Shown here piece by piece: positions 1 through 7,937 of a stretch of DNA of 64,000 nt. Under the pieces are notes generated by a model that had not been told where the DNA came from, searched no databases, and worked only from the letters and a program-made list of their open reading frames with translations. The stretch spans positions 2,914,001-2,978,000 of the forward strand of contig NZ_CP027712.1 in the NCBI RefSeq assembly GCF_003945765.1, given 5' to 3'. The DNA comes from Pseudomonas chlororaphis subsp. chlororaphis. Lineage in GTDB: Bacteria; Pseudomonadota; Gammaproteobacteria; Pseudomonadales; Pseudomonadaceae. The first letter of the stretch is position 1, and each line of letters opens with the position of its first letter. Position numbers and translations under genes: made by a program.

Positions 1-165
1 GCCGTGCCGCCCGAGCGCCTGGAAAAACTGATAGAGGCGATTCCGGTCAAGCAATTGGGCAACGCCGCATTCATCGGCAGGCTGATCGTGCAACTGGCCA
101 GCGAAGACGCCTACTTCACCACCGGGGCGACCTGGGACGTGAACGGCGGGCTCTTCATGCGCTGA
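1..165 (+). CDS. SDR family oxidoreductase, C-terminal end (5' truncated by the window)
   Basis: Frame 1 is open from the first base to TGA at 163-165 and gives 54 residues. The end reads like the C-terminus of a short-chain dehydrogenase/reductase: an ASEDAYFTTGATWDVNGG stretch corresponds to the family's usual '(S)GQ-x-hxVDGG' closing motif. The catalytic YxxxK and the nucleotide-binding GxxxGxG lie upstream of the window, so substrate cannot be judged. It precedes an oxygenase reductase and a flavin reductase on the same strand, suggesting it belongs to an aromatic or related catabolic cluster. Identification by the C-terminal motif only. Confidence 0.8.
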   Translation, partial: AVPPERLEKLIEAIPVKQLGNAAFIGRLIVQLASEDAYFTTGATWDVNGGLFMR

Positions 166-245
166 GGTCATTGGCGCCACGTTTTGCAACAGCAGCAGGG
201 CGTGCCCAGGTGCGCGCCCGTACAACCAATTCGGGACAGTCCGGT

Positions 246-1205
246 ATGAGCGATCAATTATTGAAAGTTATCGTGCACAAGCGCGAAGAGCAGGGCGAAG
301 GTGTCGTCGTGCTGGATCTGAGCGATGCGTCGGGACAGCCCTTGCCCGCGTTCGAGGCGGGCGCGCATGTCGATATCCATCTCAAGGCTGGGCTGGTTCG
401 TCAGTATTCGCTGTGTGGCGATCCGGCCAACGCCAGCGCCTATCGCTTGGGGGTACTCAAGGATCCCGCCTCGCGGGGCGGTTCGGTGGCGGTGCATGAG
501 TGGTTGCAAGAAGGGCGCGAGATCGAGATCAGCCTGCCGCGCAATCACTTTCCGCTGGCCAGCGATGCCAGGCGCTCGATCCTGATCGGTGGCGGTATCG
601 GCATTACCCCGATGGTCGCCATGGCCTACGCATTGAATGCCCGCGGCAGCGATTTCGAACTGCACTATTGCGGCCGCTCGCGCAGTCGCAGCGCCTTTCT
701 CGACGAGTTGGGCAGCGCTGCGTTTGCTTCCCGGTTGCACACGCATTTCGACGACGAAGCCGTCGAACAGAAACTCGACCTGTCCAGGGTGCTGGGCACC
801 CCCCAGGCCGGTGTACACCTGTATGTCTGCGGACCGTCCGGCTTCATGGACTGGATCATTGCCCAGGCCCTGGAAGCAGGTTACGCCGACGATCATGTGC
901 ACCGCGAATACTTCCAGGTCGAAGTCGACACCTCGGGCGCGGGCTTCGAAGTGGTTGCCCAGCGTAGTGGCAAGACCGTCCAGGTGGTCGAGGGCCAGAG
1001 CATTGTCGAGGCACTGGCTGCCGTGGGCATCAGGATTGAAGTGTCCTGTGAGCAGGGCGTTTGCGGCACCTGCTTGTGCGACGTTATCGAAGGCGAACCG
1101 GATCACCGCGACGTGTATCTCACGGATGACGAAAAATCCGCCAATGACCAGATTCTGGTGTGCTGTTCCCGAGCCAAATCCAAGAAGCTGGTGCTGGATA
1201 TCTGA
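246..1205 (+). CDS. PDR/VanB family oxidoreductase (oxygenase reductase component)
   Basis: A 319-residue reductase that would pass electrons from NAD(P)H through flavin and a 2Fe-2S cluster to a Rieske-type oxygenase, as VanB does in vanillate demethylation. The order is FMN-binding barrel (RQYSLCGDP, about residues 58-66), NAD-binding domain (ILIGGGIGITPM near 116) and a C-terminal plant-type ferredoxin domain with CEQGVCGTC followed by a distal cysteine in LVCCSRAK, the C-x4-C-x2-C...C ligand set. I chose ATG 246; an upstream in-frame start at 171 adds 25 non-conserved residues. The matching oxygenase subunit is not visible and may lie left of the window. A flavin reductase gene follows after 19 bases. 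Confidence 0.9.
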   Translation: MSDQLLKVIVHKREEQGEGVVVLDLSDASGQPLPAFEAGAHVDIHLKAGLVRQYSLCGDPANASAYRLGVLKDPASRGGSVAVHEWLQEGREIEISLPRNHFPLASDARRSILIGGGIGITPMVAMAYALNARGSDFELHYCGRSRSRSAFLDELGSAAFASRLHTHFDDEAVEQKLDLSRVLGTPQAGVHLYVCGPSGFMDWIIAQALEAGYADDHVHREYFQVEVDTSGAGFEVVAQRSGKTVQVVEGQSIVEALAAVGIRIEVSCEQGVCGTCLCDVIEGEPDHRDVYLTDDEKSANDQILVCCSRAKSKKLVLDI

Positions 1206-1224
1206 TAGACCGGAGGGTAAGACC

Positions 1225-1725
1225 ATGGTCGATACAACGGGATTTCGTAACTCAATGGCAATGCTCGGTGGTGCGGTTTCGATCATCACCACCGATGGCC
1301 CTGCGGGTCGTTTCGGCTTCACCGCTTCGGCGGTGTGCAGCGTGACCGACCAGCCGCCGACACTGTTGGTGTGCATGAATCGCTCGTCGTTTTCCAATGT
1401 GCATTTCAAGAGTAATGGGGTGCTGAGCGTTAACGTCCTGACGCCGGGGCACCAGGAGGTATCGGGGGCGTTTTCCAACCGCAACCTCGATGCCGAGCAG
1501 CGCTTTTCCTGCGCATCCTGGACCACCCTGGAAAGTGGGGCGCCACTGCTCGATGAGGCACTGGTGAGTTTTGACTGCCGCATCGCCCAGGCTCATGAAG
1601 TCGGATCGCACACAATTTTCTATTGCGAAGTCCTGGGTATCCGTAATGGCGAAAGCCAGGAAGGCCTGGTGTATTTCAATCGCGCCTACCACCGCTTGGG
1701 AGATGCATCCAAAGCAACTCCCTGA
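1225..1725 (+). CDS. flavin reductase family protein
   Basis: A 166-residue protein of the HpaC/DIM6-type flavin reductase family, which makes reduced FMN or FAD for a partner monooxygenase. The family features visible are an N-terminal FRNSMAMLGGAVSIITT segment, the GFTASAVCSVT flavin-contact strand, and a C-terminal YFNRAYHRLG. ATG 1225 is preceded by GGAGGG at about 1212. It follows the PDR/VanB reductase by 19 bases and is probably in the same operon. Having both a Rieske-type reductase and a flavin reductase suggests two oxygenation steps, or one reductase serving a monooxygenase not in the window. Partner unknown. Confidence 0.85.
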   Translation: MVDTTGFRNSMAMLGGAVSIITTDGPAGRFGFTASAVCSVTDQPPTLLVCMNRSSFSNVHFKSNGVLSVNVLTPGHQEVSGAFSNRNLDAEQRFSCASWTTLESGAPLLDEALVSFDCRIAQAHEVGSHTIFYCEVLGIRNGESQEGLVYFNRAYHRLGDASKATP

Positions 1726-1953
1726 CAGGGCTGGAACCCGGAAGTTTCGATAAGGACTTCCATGATCATTAAGTTTATTGAATAACAAGAAAGCAGTTGT
1801 CGCTGTTCTGGCGAATGACTGTGTTACGCCTTTTTTTGCAGTGAGTGGTTATAAAAACAATACTGCGGATTGACTGCCTAAGTTTAACTTTTGCTGAACT
1901 AATCTGCTTCCACTAGCCGTGCCTTTGTGCATGTAAAAAAGAAGGAACGCTTG

Positions 1954-3231
1954 ATGTCTCAGAATCGCTGGGTAAGCCGTGGCGTCACTCCTGTGGCCGT
2001 GATGGGAATCTTCATGCCGGTCGTTGTATATGCCGACTTCGTAGATGACAGACAAGTCAGTCTGGGGATGCGCAACTTCTACATTGACCGTGATTTCAAA
2101 CAGCATGACGCGCCGCAATCCCGGGTGGGCAGTTGGACCCAAGGTTTCGATTTTCGCGCGATCTCGGGTTACACCGAAGGCACGCTGCAGTTTGGCCTGG
2201 ACCTTTCGGCGCAGTACGCCTATCGCTTGGACGGCGGCGGTGGACGGGGCCCGGACAGCATCATTCCGTACGATGCCAGCAAGGGCGAACAAGTCCGTGA
2301 CTATGGCCGTGCGGCGCTGACCGGCAAGGTGCGTTACAACAAAACCGAACTCAAGATAGGTGAACTTCGTCCGACGTTGCCGGTGGCCTACATCGACGAT
2401 TCGCGGCAATTGATCACCACGTATCACGGTGTACAGATCGAATCCAGGGAAGTGGAAAAGCTGACACTGACGGGCGGTCGCTTTACCGAAATCAGCTCCC
2501 GGGAGTCTTCCAATACCGAGAAGATGTACTTGTTCAATGGTCCCAACATCAAACGCCGCAGTGATGGGTTGAACTTTGCGGGTGCCACCTATGTATTTAC
2601 CCCAAACTTGTCCGGGACTTATTTCTTCGGGCAACTGGAGGATATCTATAAACAACACTACCTGGGGCTGACCTATAACCATGATCTGGGTGCCGGTTAC
2701 GGCTTGAAGACAGACCTTCGTTACTTCAATCACAGTGAAGACGGCAAAGCGCTGTACGGCGATATCGACAACCGCTCCTATGGCGTCATGACCACCCTGA
2801 AAAAAGGCGCCCACGCCTTCGGTGTCGGCTACCAGCGCATGCTCGGCGAGTCGACATTCCCGACGCTCAATGGCTATGCGCCGCAGCCTTACCTGGTGAA
2901 CTGGTCGACAGTGGCGTTCGTCAAGCCGAACGAAAGCTCCTGGCAATTGCGTTATGACTACAACTTCGCGGGCGTCGGGTTGCCGGGGTTGAAATTGATG
3001 ACGCGTTACATACGCGGCACCGGTATCGACCGGGGCAGCAATAGCCTCGAACAGAACGTCGAAAGTGAACGCAACATCGTGCTCGGCTATGTGGTGCAAA
3101 GCGGTCCCCTGAAGGACTTAGGTTTCGAGTGGCGCCGGATTGACGTAAAGACGCGCTATGGCAATGGCAGGGCGTCGGGGGTGGACTATCAGGAAAATCG
3201 CCTGATCACGACCTACACCTGGAAGTTCTGA
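1954..3231 (+). CDS. OprD family outer-membrane porin
   Basis: A 425-residue substrate-specific porin of the OprD/OccD-OccK family, which takes up carboxylates, aromatics or basic amino acids across the outer membrane. Seen: a cleavable signal ending near VVVYA, alternating beta-barrel strands, the ERNIVLGYVVQSGPLKDLGFEWR segment typical of OprD C-termini (quoted in part as LGYVVQSGPLKDLGFEWR), and a terminal YTWKF with the C-terminal aromatic needed for barrel assembly. I chose ATG 1954 because AAGGA sits seven bases upstream; a GTG at 1927 is possible. It lies between catabolic enzymes, so it probably imports their substrate. A terminator follows at 3310-3337. Confidence 0.92.
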   Translation: MSQNRWVSRGVTPVAVMGIFMPVVVYADFVDDRQVSLGMRNFYIDRDFKQHDAPQSRVGSWTQGFDFRAISGYTEGTLQFGLDLSAQYAYRLDGGGGRGPDSIIPYDASKGEQVRDYGRAALTGKVRYNKTELKIGELRPTLPVAYIDDSRQLITTYHGVQIESREVEKLTLTGGRFTEISSRESSNTEKMYLFNGPNIKRRSDGLNFAGATYVFTPNLSGTYFFGQLEDIYKQHYLGLTYNHDLGAGYGLKTDLRYFNHSEDGKALYGDIDNRSYGVMTTLKKGAHAFGVGYQRMLGESTFPTLNGYAPQPYLVNWSTVAFVKPNESSWQLRYDYNFAGVGLPGLKLMTRYIRGTGIDRGSNSLEQNVESERNIVLGYVVQSGPLKDLGFEWRRIDVKTRYGNGRASGVDYQENRLITTYTWKF

Positions 3232-3309
3232 AATCCCTGGAAGTCGTTCGCGGCTTCCAGGCCGGCCTGCGCATCCGGCACGGTTGAACCTCAACATTGT
3301 TTTTCCTTC

Positions 3310-3337
3310 GTCCGGAGCGCTCCTTCCGGACTTTTTT
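3310..3337 (+). terminator. rho-independent terminator after the porin gene
   Basis: Seven-base stem GTCCGGA (3310-3316) pairs with TCCGGAC (3325-3331) and is followed by six T residues. It separates the porin from the downstream FMN oxidase, so the latter probably has its own promoter or depends on read-through. Confidence 0.85.
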
Positions 3338-3372
3338 ACCGCGGTTTTTATGCCGCGCTTTAAGGATTGCCT

Positions 3373-4554
3373 ATGCGTCGTTTTTATACCGGCTGCGACT
3401 TGGATCGCGTTCACAGTATCGCCGAATTGGCCGAGATAGCCCGGCGGCGCTTGCCTTACTTCGTGTGGGAGTACCTCAGCGGCGGTGCGGAGGCCGAATT
3501 GACGCTCAAGGATAATCTCGCGGCGTTCAGCGCCTTTGGCCTGCATTCCAGGGCCATGGTGCCCTGCCATGCGCCCGACACTTGTCGCGCCGTGCTCGGC
3601 CGGGTGTTGCCCATGCCGATGCTGATTGGGCCGACGGGCTATAACGGCCTGCTGCACCGCGATGCCGACATTCACTTGGCCAGGGCGGCAACGGCACGGG
3701 GGCTGCCCTTCAGCCTGAGTACCGCGTCCAATACCTCGCTTGAAGAGCTTGTCGCGGCGGTGCCTGGTGTCGACCTGTGGTTCCAGATGTACGCCATGCG
3801 CGATCCGCGGGTGCAAAACGATTTGCTGCAGCGGGCCGCCGACGCAGGCTGCCGGACCCTGGTGTTGACCTGTGATGCGATGGTGCTGGGTAATCGCCAA
3901 TGGGACCGGCGCAATTTTGCCAGGTCGCGCCAGCTGACATGGCGCAACAAGCTGGATGTGGTCCGCCACCCGCGCTGGCTCAAGCAGGTGATGTGGCCAT
4001 CGGGGCTGCCCGGCATGGGCAACCTCGAACCCTACTTGCCACCGCGCGAGCGTAACCCCCTGGGATCGATGGCGTTTATCGGCCAGCAGATGGATACCTT
4101 GCTCGACTGGGACATGTTGGCGCGTTTGCGTGAGCAGTGGGGAGAGCGACTGTTGCTCAAGGGCGTATTGCATCCGGCAGATGTGGAGCGCGCCATCACC
4201 CTTGGGCTCGACGGCGTGGTGGTGTCCAACCACGGTGGTCGCCAGCTGGACGGTGCACTGAGTAGTCTCGACGCGCTGGCGGCCATCGCCCCGCAGGCAC
4301 GGGGCAAACTCAGCCTGCTGCTCGACGGCGGCATTCGCCGTGGCAGCGACATCGTCAAAGCGCTCGCCTTGGGTGCGGATGCCGTGCTGCTGGGCCGATC
4401 CACCCTTTACGGGGTGGCGGCGGCCGGTGAAGCCGGAGCAGGACGGGCATTGGACCTGCTGACGGCTGAACTCGCACTGACCATGAACCTGATGGGCTGT
4501 ACCCACCTCAATCACCTTGACGGTGACAGCGTGTTCCAGCGTCGACGCGCTTGA
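3373..4554 (+). CDS. FMN-dependent alpha-hydroxy-acid oxidizing protein
   Basis: A 393-residue TIM-barrel flavoenzyme of the lactate dehydrogenase (LldD), glycolate oxidase and mandelate dehydrogenase family, oxidising a 2-hydroxy acid to the 2-oxo acid. Seen: FQMYAMRDP, LTCDAMVLGNRQWDRRN, the active-site motif VVVSNHGGRQLDGA with catalytic histidine and arginine (about residues 281-294), and the phosphate-binding LLLDGGIRRGSDIVKAL and ADAVLLGR strands. ATG 3373 fits the family N-terminus; a TTG six bases earlier is in frame. No lldP or lldR neighbour is present, so L-lactate is less likely than an aromatic or substituted hydroxy acid from the surrounding cluster. Substrate is inference. Confidence 0.88.
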   Translation: MRRFYTGCDLDRVHSIAELAEIARRRLPYFVWEYLSGGAEAELTLKDNLAAFSAFGLHSRAMVPCHAPDTCRAVLGRVLPMPMLIGPTGYNGLLHRDADIHLARAATARGLPFSLSTASNTSLEELVAAVPGVDLWFQMYAMRDPRVQNDLLQRAADAGCRTLVLTCDAMVLGNRQWDRRNFARSRQLTWRNKLDVVRHPRWLKQVMWPSGLPGMGNLEPYLPPRERNPLGSMAFIGQQMDTLLDWDMLARLREQWGERLLLKGVLHPADVERAITLGLDGVVVSNHGGRQLDGALSSLDALAAIAPQARGKLSLLLDGGIRRGSDIVKALALGADAVLLGRSTLYGVAAAGEAGAGRALDLLTAELALTMNLMGCTHLNHLDGDSVFQRRRA

Positions 4555-4723
4555 GCATCAAACTGCGTTGCAAGCTGGAACAGCTAACTGCGTTGCAGAA
4601 CCGCCCGGATATTTGACCGCGCGCTCGAGTCGAGGGAGCTGTCGCCGGTGTTCAGCGACGCAATGTATTTTTCGTTGTGGGTGCGGATCATCCACGCATC
4701 TCTGGTCCTGAGCCGAGGTATTC

Positions 4724-5347
4724 ATGAAGCTGTACGAGTTGATCACGTTCACCGTGCGCGTGCGCACTGTCGCCATCGCCATGGTGTGTCTGGAACAGCG
4801 CCTGCTGGCGCAAGGCGCCGGCGTGAAGTTGATGGGGTGCTGGGCATCGGAGGTCGGCCCGCTGAATCAGATCGCGATGTTGCGCGGCTTTGCCGACGAG
4901 GCGTCTCGCCAGGTCGAGCGCGAGCGTTATCTGGCGGCTGCCGACGCGTTTGGCATTGAGGCGTATCTGATGGAGATGCGCGTGGAAAACTATTCGTTGT
5001 TTCCCTTTCTCCAGCCGCTGCCTGCCGGGCGGCACGGGCCGTTCTACGAGTTTCGTATCTACGATCTGCTGCCATCCGGTCTGGCACCCACGCTGAGGGG
5101 CTGGAAAAAAGCGCTGGGCCCCAGAACCGCCGAGCAATATTCGCCGGTATATGCCGCCTTCTATGCCACCGACGGTCAGTTGCCTCGGTACTTGCACATC
5201 TGGCCGTACTACTCGCTCGAACAGCGCCTGGACGTGCGCACCCGTGCCGTACAGGATGGCGTCTGGCCGCCGGAAAACTCAGGTCCGCAACTGCGCGACA
5301 TGCATTCGACGATCTACCTGCCGGCGAGCTTTTCGCCGTTGCTGTGA
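4724..5347 (+). CDS. NIPSNAP family protein
   Basis: A 207-residue protein with two ferredoxin-like NIPSNAP repeats: the first starts at MKLYELITFTVR and the second at FYEFRIYDLLPSG (about residue 107), each with the strand-helix pattern of the family. Bacterial members are often encoded next to catabolic enzymes but have no settled biochemical role. It is 169 bases after the alpha-hydroxy-acid oxidase on the same strand and convergent with the hydrolase gene at 5432. No signal peptide or membrane segment is visible, so it should be cytoplasmic. Confidence 0.75.
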   Translation: MKLYELITFTVRVRTVAIAMVCLEQRLLAQGAGVKLMGCWASEVGPLNQIAMLRGFADEASRQVERERYLAAADAFGIEAYLMEMRVENYSLFPFLQPLPAGRHGPFYEFRIYDLLPSGLAPTLRGWKKALGPRTAEQYSPVYAAFYATDGQLPRYLHIWPYYSLEQRLDVRTRAVQDGVWPPENSGPQLRDMHSTIYLPASFSPLL

Positions 5348-5431
5348 GACGGCCGCTAATCGGTGAGGCGCGGCTCACTCAACGCTAGTCATTCCCCACG
5401 CCATGTTTTGCCCAGGACAGTCAGGCCGACC

Positions 5432-6475
5432 TCACAGCTGATCCGCATCGATCACCGCCTGGGCGAACGCCCGCGGGTCTTCCTGCGGCAGGTTGTGGCC
5501 GATGCCGCCGCTGATCAGGCGGAACTGGTATTTGCCGGTGAAGCGCTTGGCGTAGTCCGCGGGGTTCGGGTGCGGCGCGCCGTTGGCATCGCCTTCGAGG
5601 GTGATGGTCGGCACGCTGATGGTTGGGGCGGTGGCCAGTTTCTGTTCCAGGGTGGCGTAGCGGCTTTCGCCTTGAACCAGCCCCAGGCGCCAGCGGTAGT
5701 TGAACACCGTGATGTCGACGTGGTCGGGGTTGTCCAGGGCCTTGGCGCTGCGCTCGAAGGTGGCGTCGTCGAATTTCCATTGCGGCGAGGCCAGTTGCCA
5801 GATCAGCTTGGCGAAGTCGTGGGTGTTTTTCTCATAGCCTGCGCGACCGCGATCAGTGGCGAAATAGAACTGGTACCACCACTGCAATTCCGCCTTGGGC
5901 GGCAGCGGGTTCTGGCCGGCCGCCTGGTTGCCGATCAGGTAGCCGCTGACTGACACCAGCGCCTTGACCCGCTCCGGCCACAGCGCCGAGACGATATCCG
6001 CCGAACGCGCGCCCCAGTCATAACCACCAAGCACTGCTTGCTTGATCTTCAGCGCATCCATGAAGTCGATGACGTCACTGGCCAGAGCGGCCGGTTGGCC
6101 ATTGCGCAGGGTTTTCGCCGACAGGAAACGGGTATCGCCGTAGCCGCGGGCATAGGGCATCAGCACCCGATAACCCTTGGCCGCCAGCAAGGGCCCAACC
6201 TCATCAAAGCTGTGAATGTCGTACGGCCAGCCGTGCAGCAGAATCACCACCGGGCCATCGGCCGGGCCGGTTTCGGCGTATGCCACATCCAGCAGCCCGG
6301 CGTTGACATGCTTCAGCGGGCCGAACGGCGAAGGGGCGGCATAAGTGGTGCCGGTGCTGCTCGCATCGGTTTGCGCCGCTGCGGGCGTCTGCGCCTGGGC
6401 CGTGCCGAGGATGCCGAACAGGGTGAGGGCCAGGACCGACGCGCCGATTGTGTGGTTGCGCAGTGTCATCTTCAT
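5432..6475 (-). CDS. exported alpha/beta hydrolase (epoxide hydrolase-like)
   Basis: A 347-residue hydrolase with a Sec signal peptide ending in GTAQA, so probably periplasmic. The fold is supported by the oxyanion motif LHGWPYD, the nucleophile elbow GGYDWGAR in which aspartate replaces serine, and a C-terminal GGIGHNLPQEDP carrying the catalytic histidine. An aspartate nucleophile is characteristic of epoxide hydrolases and haloalkane dehalogenases. I chose the ATG at 6475 because GGAGAG lies just upstream and the signal peptide begins there; in-frame codons extend upstream to 6772 without family character. It is convergent with the NIPSNAP gene. Export of an epoxide hydrolase-like enzyme is unusual but seen in Pseudomonas. 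Confidence 0.88.
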   Translation of the reverse strand: MKMTLRNHTIGASVLALTLFGILGTAQAQTPAAAQTDASSTGTTYAAPSPFGPLKHVNAGLLDVAYAETGPADGPVVILLHGWPYDIHSFDEVGPLLAAKGYRVLMPYARGYGDTRFLSAKTLRNGQPAALASDVIDFMDALKIKQAVLGGYDWGARSADIVSALWPERVKALVSVSGYLIGNQAAGQNPLPPKAELQWWYQFYFATDRGRAGYEKNTHDFAKLIWQLASPQWKFDDATFERSAKALDNPDHVDITVFNYRWRLGLVQGESRYATLEQKLATAPTISVPTITLEGDANGAPHPNPADYAKRFTGKYQFRLISGGIGHNLPQEDPRAFAQAVIDADQL

Positions 6476-6810
6476 GCTGATCTCTCCATTGGATTGCAAA
6501 CCGGGGGTGAGGATCTGGCTGATCCCCTTCAACCTGGGTTGCATTTGACGGCCGCGACGTATCTGGCCTGTGTCCGAATCCTGGGGCGGATGCAAGCGCG
6601 TGTACCGGGGAGGGCGGTAGATACAGTGGGATACACGACGTAGCCCGCGAGTCCCCGCGGATAGCCGTGGCAGGGTACGAAGCCGTTCGTGTGTCCGGAC
6701 CGGCGACGGTTTTCGGCCGCGCCGTGGCCCGTCGGACGCTTTGCTCGAAGGCAATGTCTGCTTCGTGGGCAAATTTCCATTGCCAGACCCGGGCCATTGG
6801 AGGTAGTTTG
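6476..6810. other. intergenic region between hydrolase and TRAP operon
   Basis: This stretch separates two divergent genes. I see the hydrolase ribosome binding site at its left end and no convincing gene; open frames here are antisense or extension artefacts of high GC. The promoter of the hydrolase should lie here but no clear -35/-10 pair was identified. The LacI-type operators at 6811-6837 form its right boundary. Confidence 0.5.
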
Positions 6811-6837
6811 TAAATCGATTTAGTAAAACGTTTTACT
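6811..6837. promoter_or_regulatory. two abutting LacI-type palindromic operators
   Basis: A perfect 12-base palindrome TAAATCGATTTA (6811-6822) shares its last base with a perfect 16-base palindrome AGTAAAACGTTTTACT (6822-6837). Both have the central CG step that LacI/GalR-family helix-turn-helix proteins kink. They lie 47-73 bases before dctP, and a LacI regulator is encoded inside the same operon at 9878, so self-regulation is the obvious reading. Binding itself is inferred. Confidence 0.8.
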
Positions 6838-6858
6838 CAATCCGTGTAAATGTCTCAA

Positions 6859-6870
6859 AACAACAACAAA
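6859..6870 (+). promoter_or_regulatory. A-rich CA motif (putative Hfq/Crc site) before dctP
   Basis: AACAACAACAAA at 6859-6870 contains two overlapping registers of the AAYAAYAA motif that Hfq with Crc binds in Pseudomonas mRNAs to block translation under catabolite repression. It ends 13 bases before the dctP ATG and touches the AGAGAA ribosome binding region, the expected position for such control. The match is seen; function is inference from the known motif. Confidence 0.55.
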
Positions 6871-6883
6871 AGAGAACAGCCTC

Positions 6884-7900
6884 ATGCCTCTGACCCGACG
6901 TCGTTTCGTGCAGTGTGCCGCCCTCAGTGCCTGCGCGCTGGCCCTGCCTTCCATTGCCCGTGCCGCCCCTTTGGTATTGCGCTTGTCCTCGACCATGACG
7001 GCGGACGAGAACTCGGCGCACTACCTGTTCTACCAACGCCTGGCCGAGAACCTGAAACAGTCCGTGGGCGACCGTATCCGTATCGATTTTTTCCCCAACG
7101 GCCAACTCGGCAAAGAGGCCGATGTGGTGCAACAGGTGCGCCTGGGCTCGATCGACCTGATGGTCTCCGGGAGTTCGATCTGGGCCACGGCCCTGCCGGA
7201 ACTGGCGCTGCTGGACCTGGGGTTCCTGTTCGACAGCTACGAGCATGTCGCCCGCTCCGTGGATGGCGGCGTCGGCGAGATCTACAACGGGCTGCTGCGC
7301 GAGCGCACCGGTTGCTCGGTCGTGGGCTGGGGCGCGCATTTCAGCGCGCGCAGCGTCTATACCAAGCCGCCGATCAAGGATCTCGAGAGCATCAGGAATA
7401 CCAAGCTGCGGGTCCTGCCGACCCAGGCGTTCATCGAAACCTTCAAGCTGCTGGGTGCGATCCCGACCCCCATTGCCTTCAATGAGGTCTACACCGCCAT
7501 CCAGACGGGGGTGGTGGAAGGCTTCGAGCACGATGCCGCCAGCGTACTGGCCAACAAGCTCGACGAAGTGGTGAGCCACAGCTGGCAGACCGACCATTTG
7601 TTCAGCCCTTGCATTGCCGTGATCGGCAAGCGCGGGCTGGCGAAGATTCCTGCCGACCTGCAACCGGTGTTCATGGCGGCTGCCCGGGAGGCCAGCGTGT
7701 CCCAGCGCCGGGCGGCCGCGATCAAAGGCGCCGAAGCCATCGCCGCGCTGGGCAAGGGCGGCATGACCTTCTTCCCCATGGCTGACGCCGAGCGCGCCAG
7801 CATCCGTACCCTCATGCGCGACAAACTCTGGCTGCCGTTCACCCGGACCACGCCGTCCATGGCGTCGGTGCTGGGACTTATCGACGCGGCCAGGGCGTGA
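6884..7900 (+). CDS. TRAP transporter substrate-binding protein, DctP family
   Basis: A 338-residue periplasmic solute receptor for an unidentified organic acid. It starts with a twin-arginine-like signal (TRRRFVQCAA ... ARA), then the DctP fold: FFPNGQLGKEADVVQQVRLG, LRVLPTQAFIETFKLLGAIP with the conserved arginine that binds the ligand carboxylate, and FNEVYTAIQTGVVEG near residue 205. The gene opens an operon with the fused membrane subunit 37 bases downstream, a LacI regulator and two enzymes. Paired LacI operators and an A-rich Hfq/Crc-type motif precede it. The carboxylate-binding arginine and the downstream 2-hydroxyacid dehydrogenase suggest a hydroxy-acid or sugar-acid ligand. Confidence 0.9.
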   Translation: MPLTRRRFVQCAALSACALALPSIARAAPLVLRLSSTMTADENSAHYLFYQRLAENLKQSVGDRIRIDFFPNGQLGKEADVVQQVRLGSIDLMVSGSSIWATALPELALLDLGFLFDSYEHVARSVDGGVGEIYNGLLRERTGCSVVGWGAHFSARSVYTKPPIKDLESIRNTKLRVLPTQAFIETFKLLGAIPTPIAFNEVYTAIQTGVVEGFEHDAASVLANKLDEVVSHSWQTDHLFSPCIAVIGKRGLAKIPADLQPVFMAAAREASVSQRRAAAIKGAEAIAALGKGGMTFFPMADAERASIRTLMRDKLWLPFTRTTPSMASVLGLIDAARA

Positions 7901-7937
7901 TCCAGGCCAGCCCCCATAACAAGAGGAGACAGACACC

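Noticed and set aside
258..1583. 441-codon open frame on the minus strand
   Set aside because: It lies antisense to the oxygenase reductase and flavin reductase, which have clear motifs; the protein has no recognisable domain and is a high-GC shadow.
1781..1788. AATAACAA as an Hfq/Crc site for the porin
   Set aside because: Exact motif but 165 bases before the porin start, far from its ribosome binding site.
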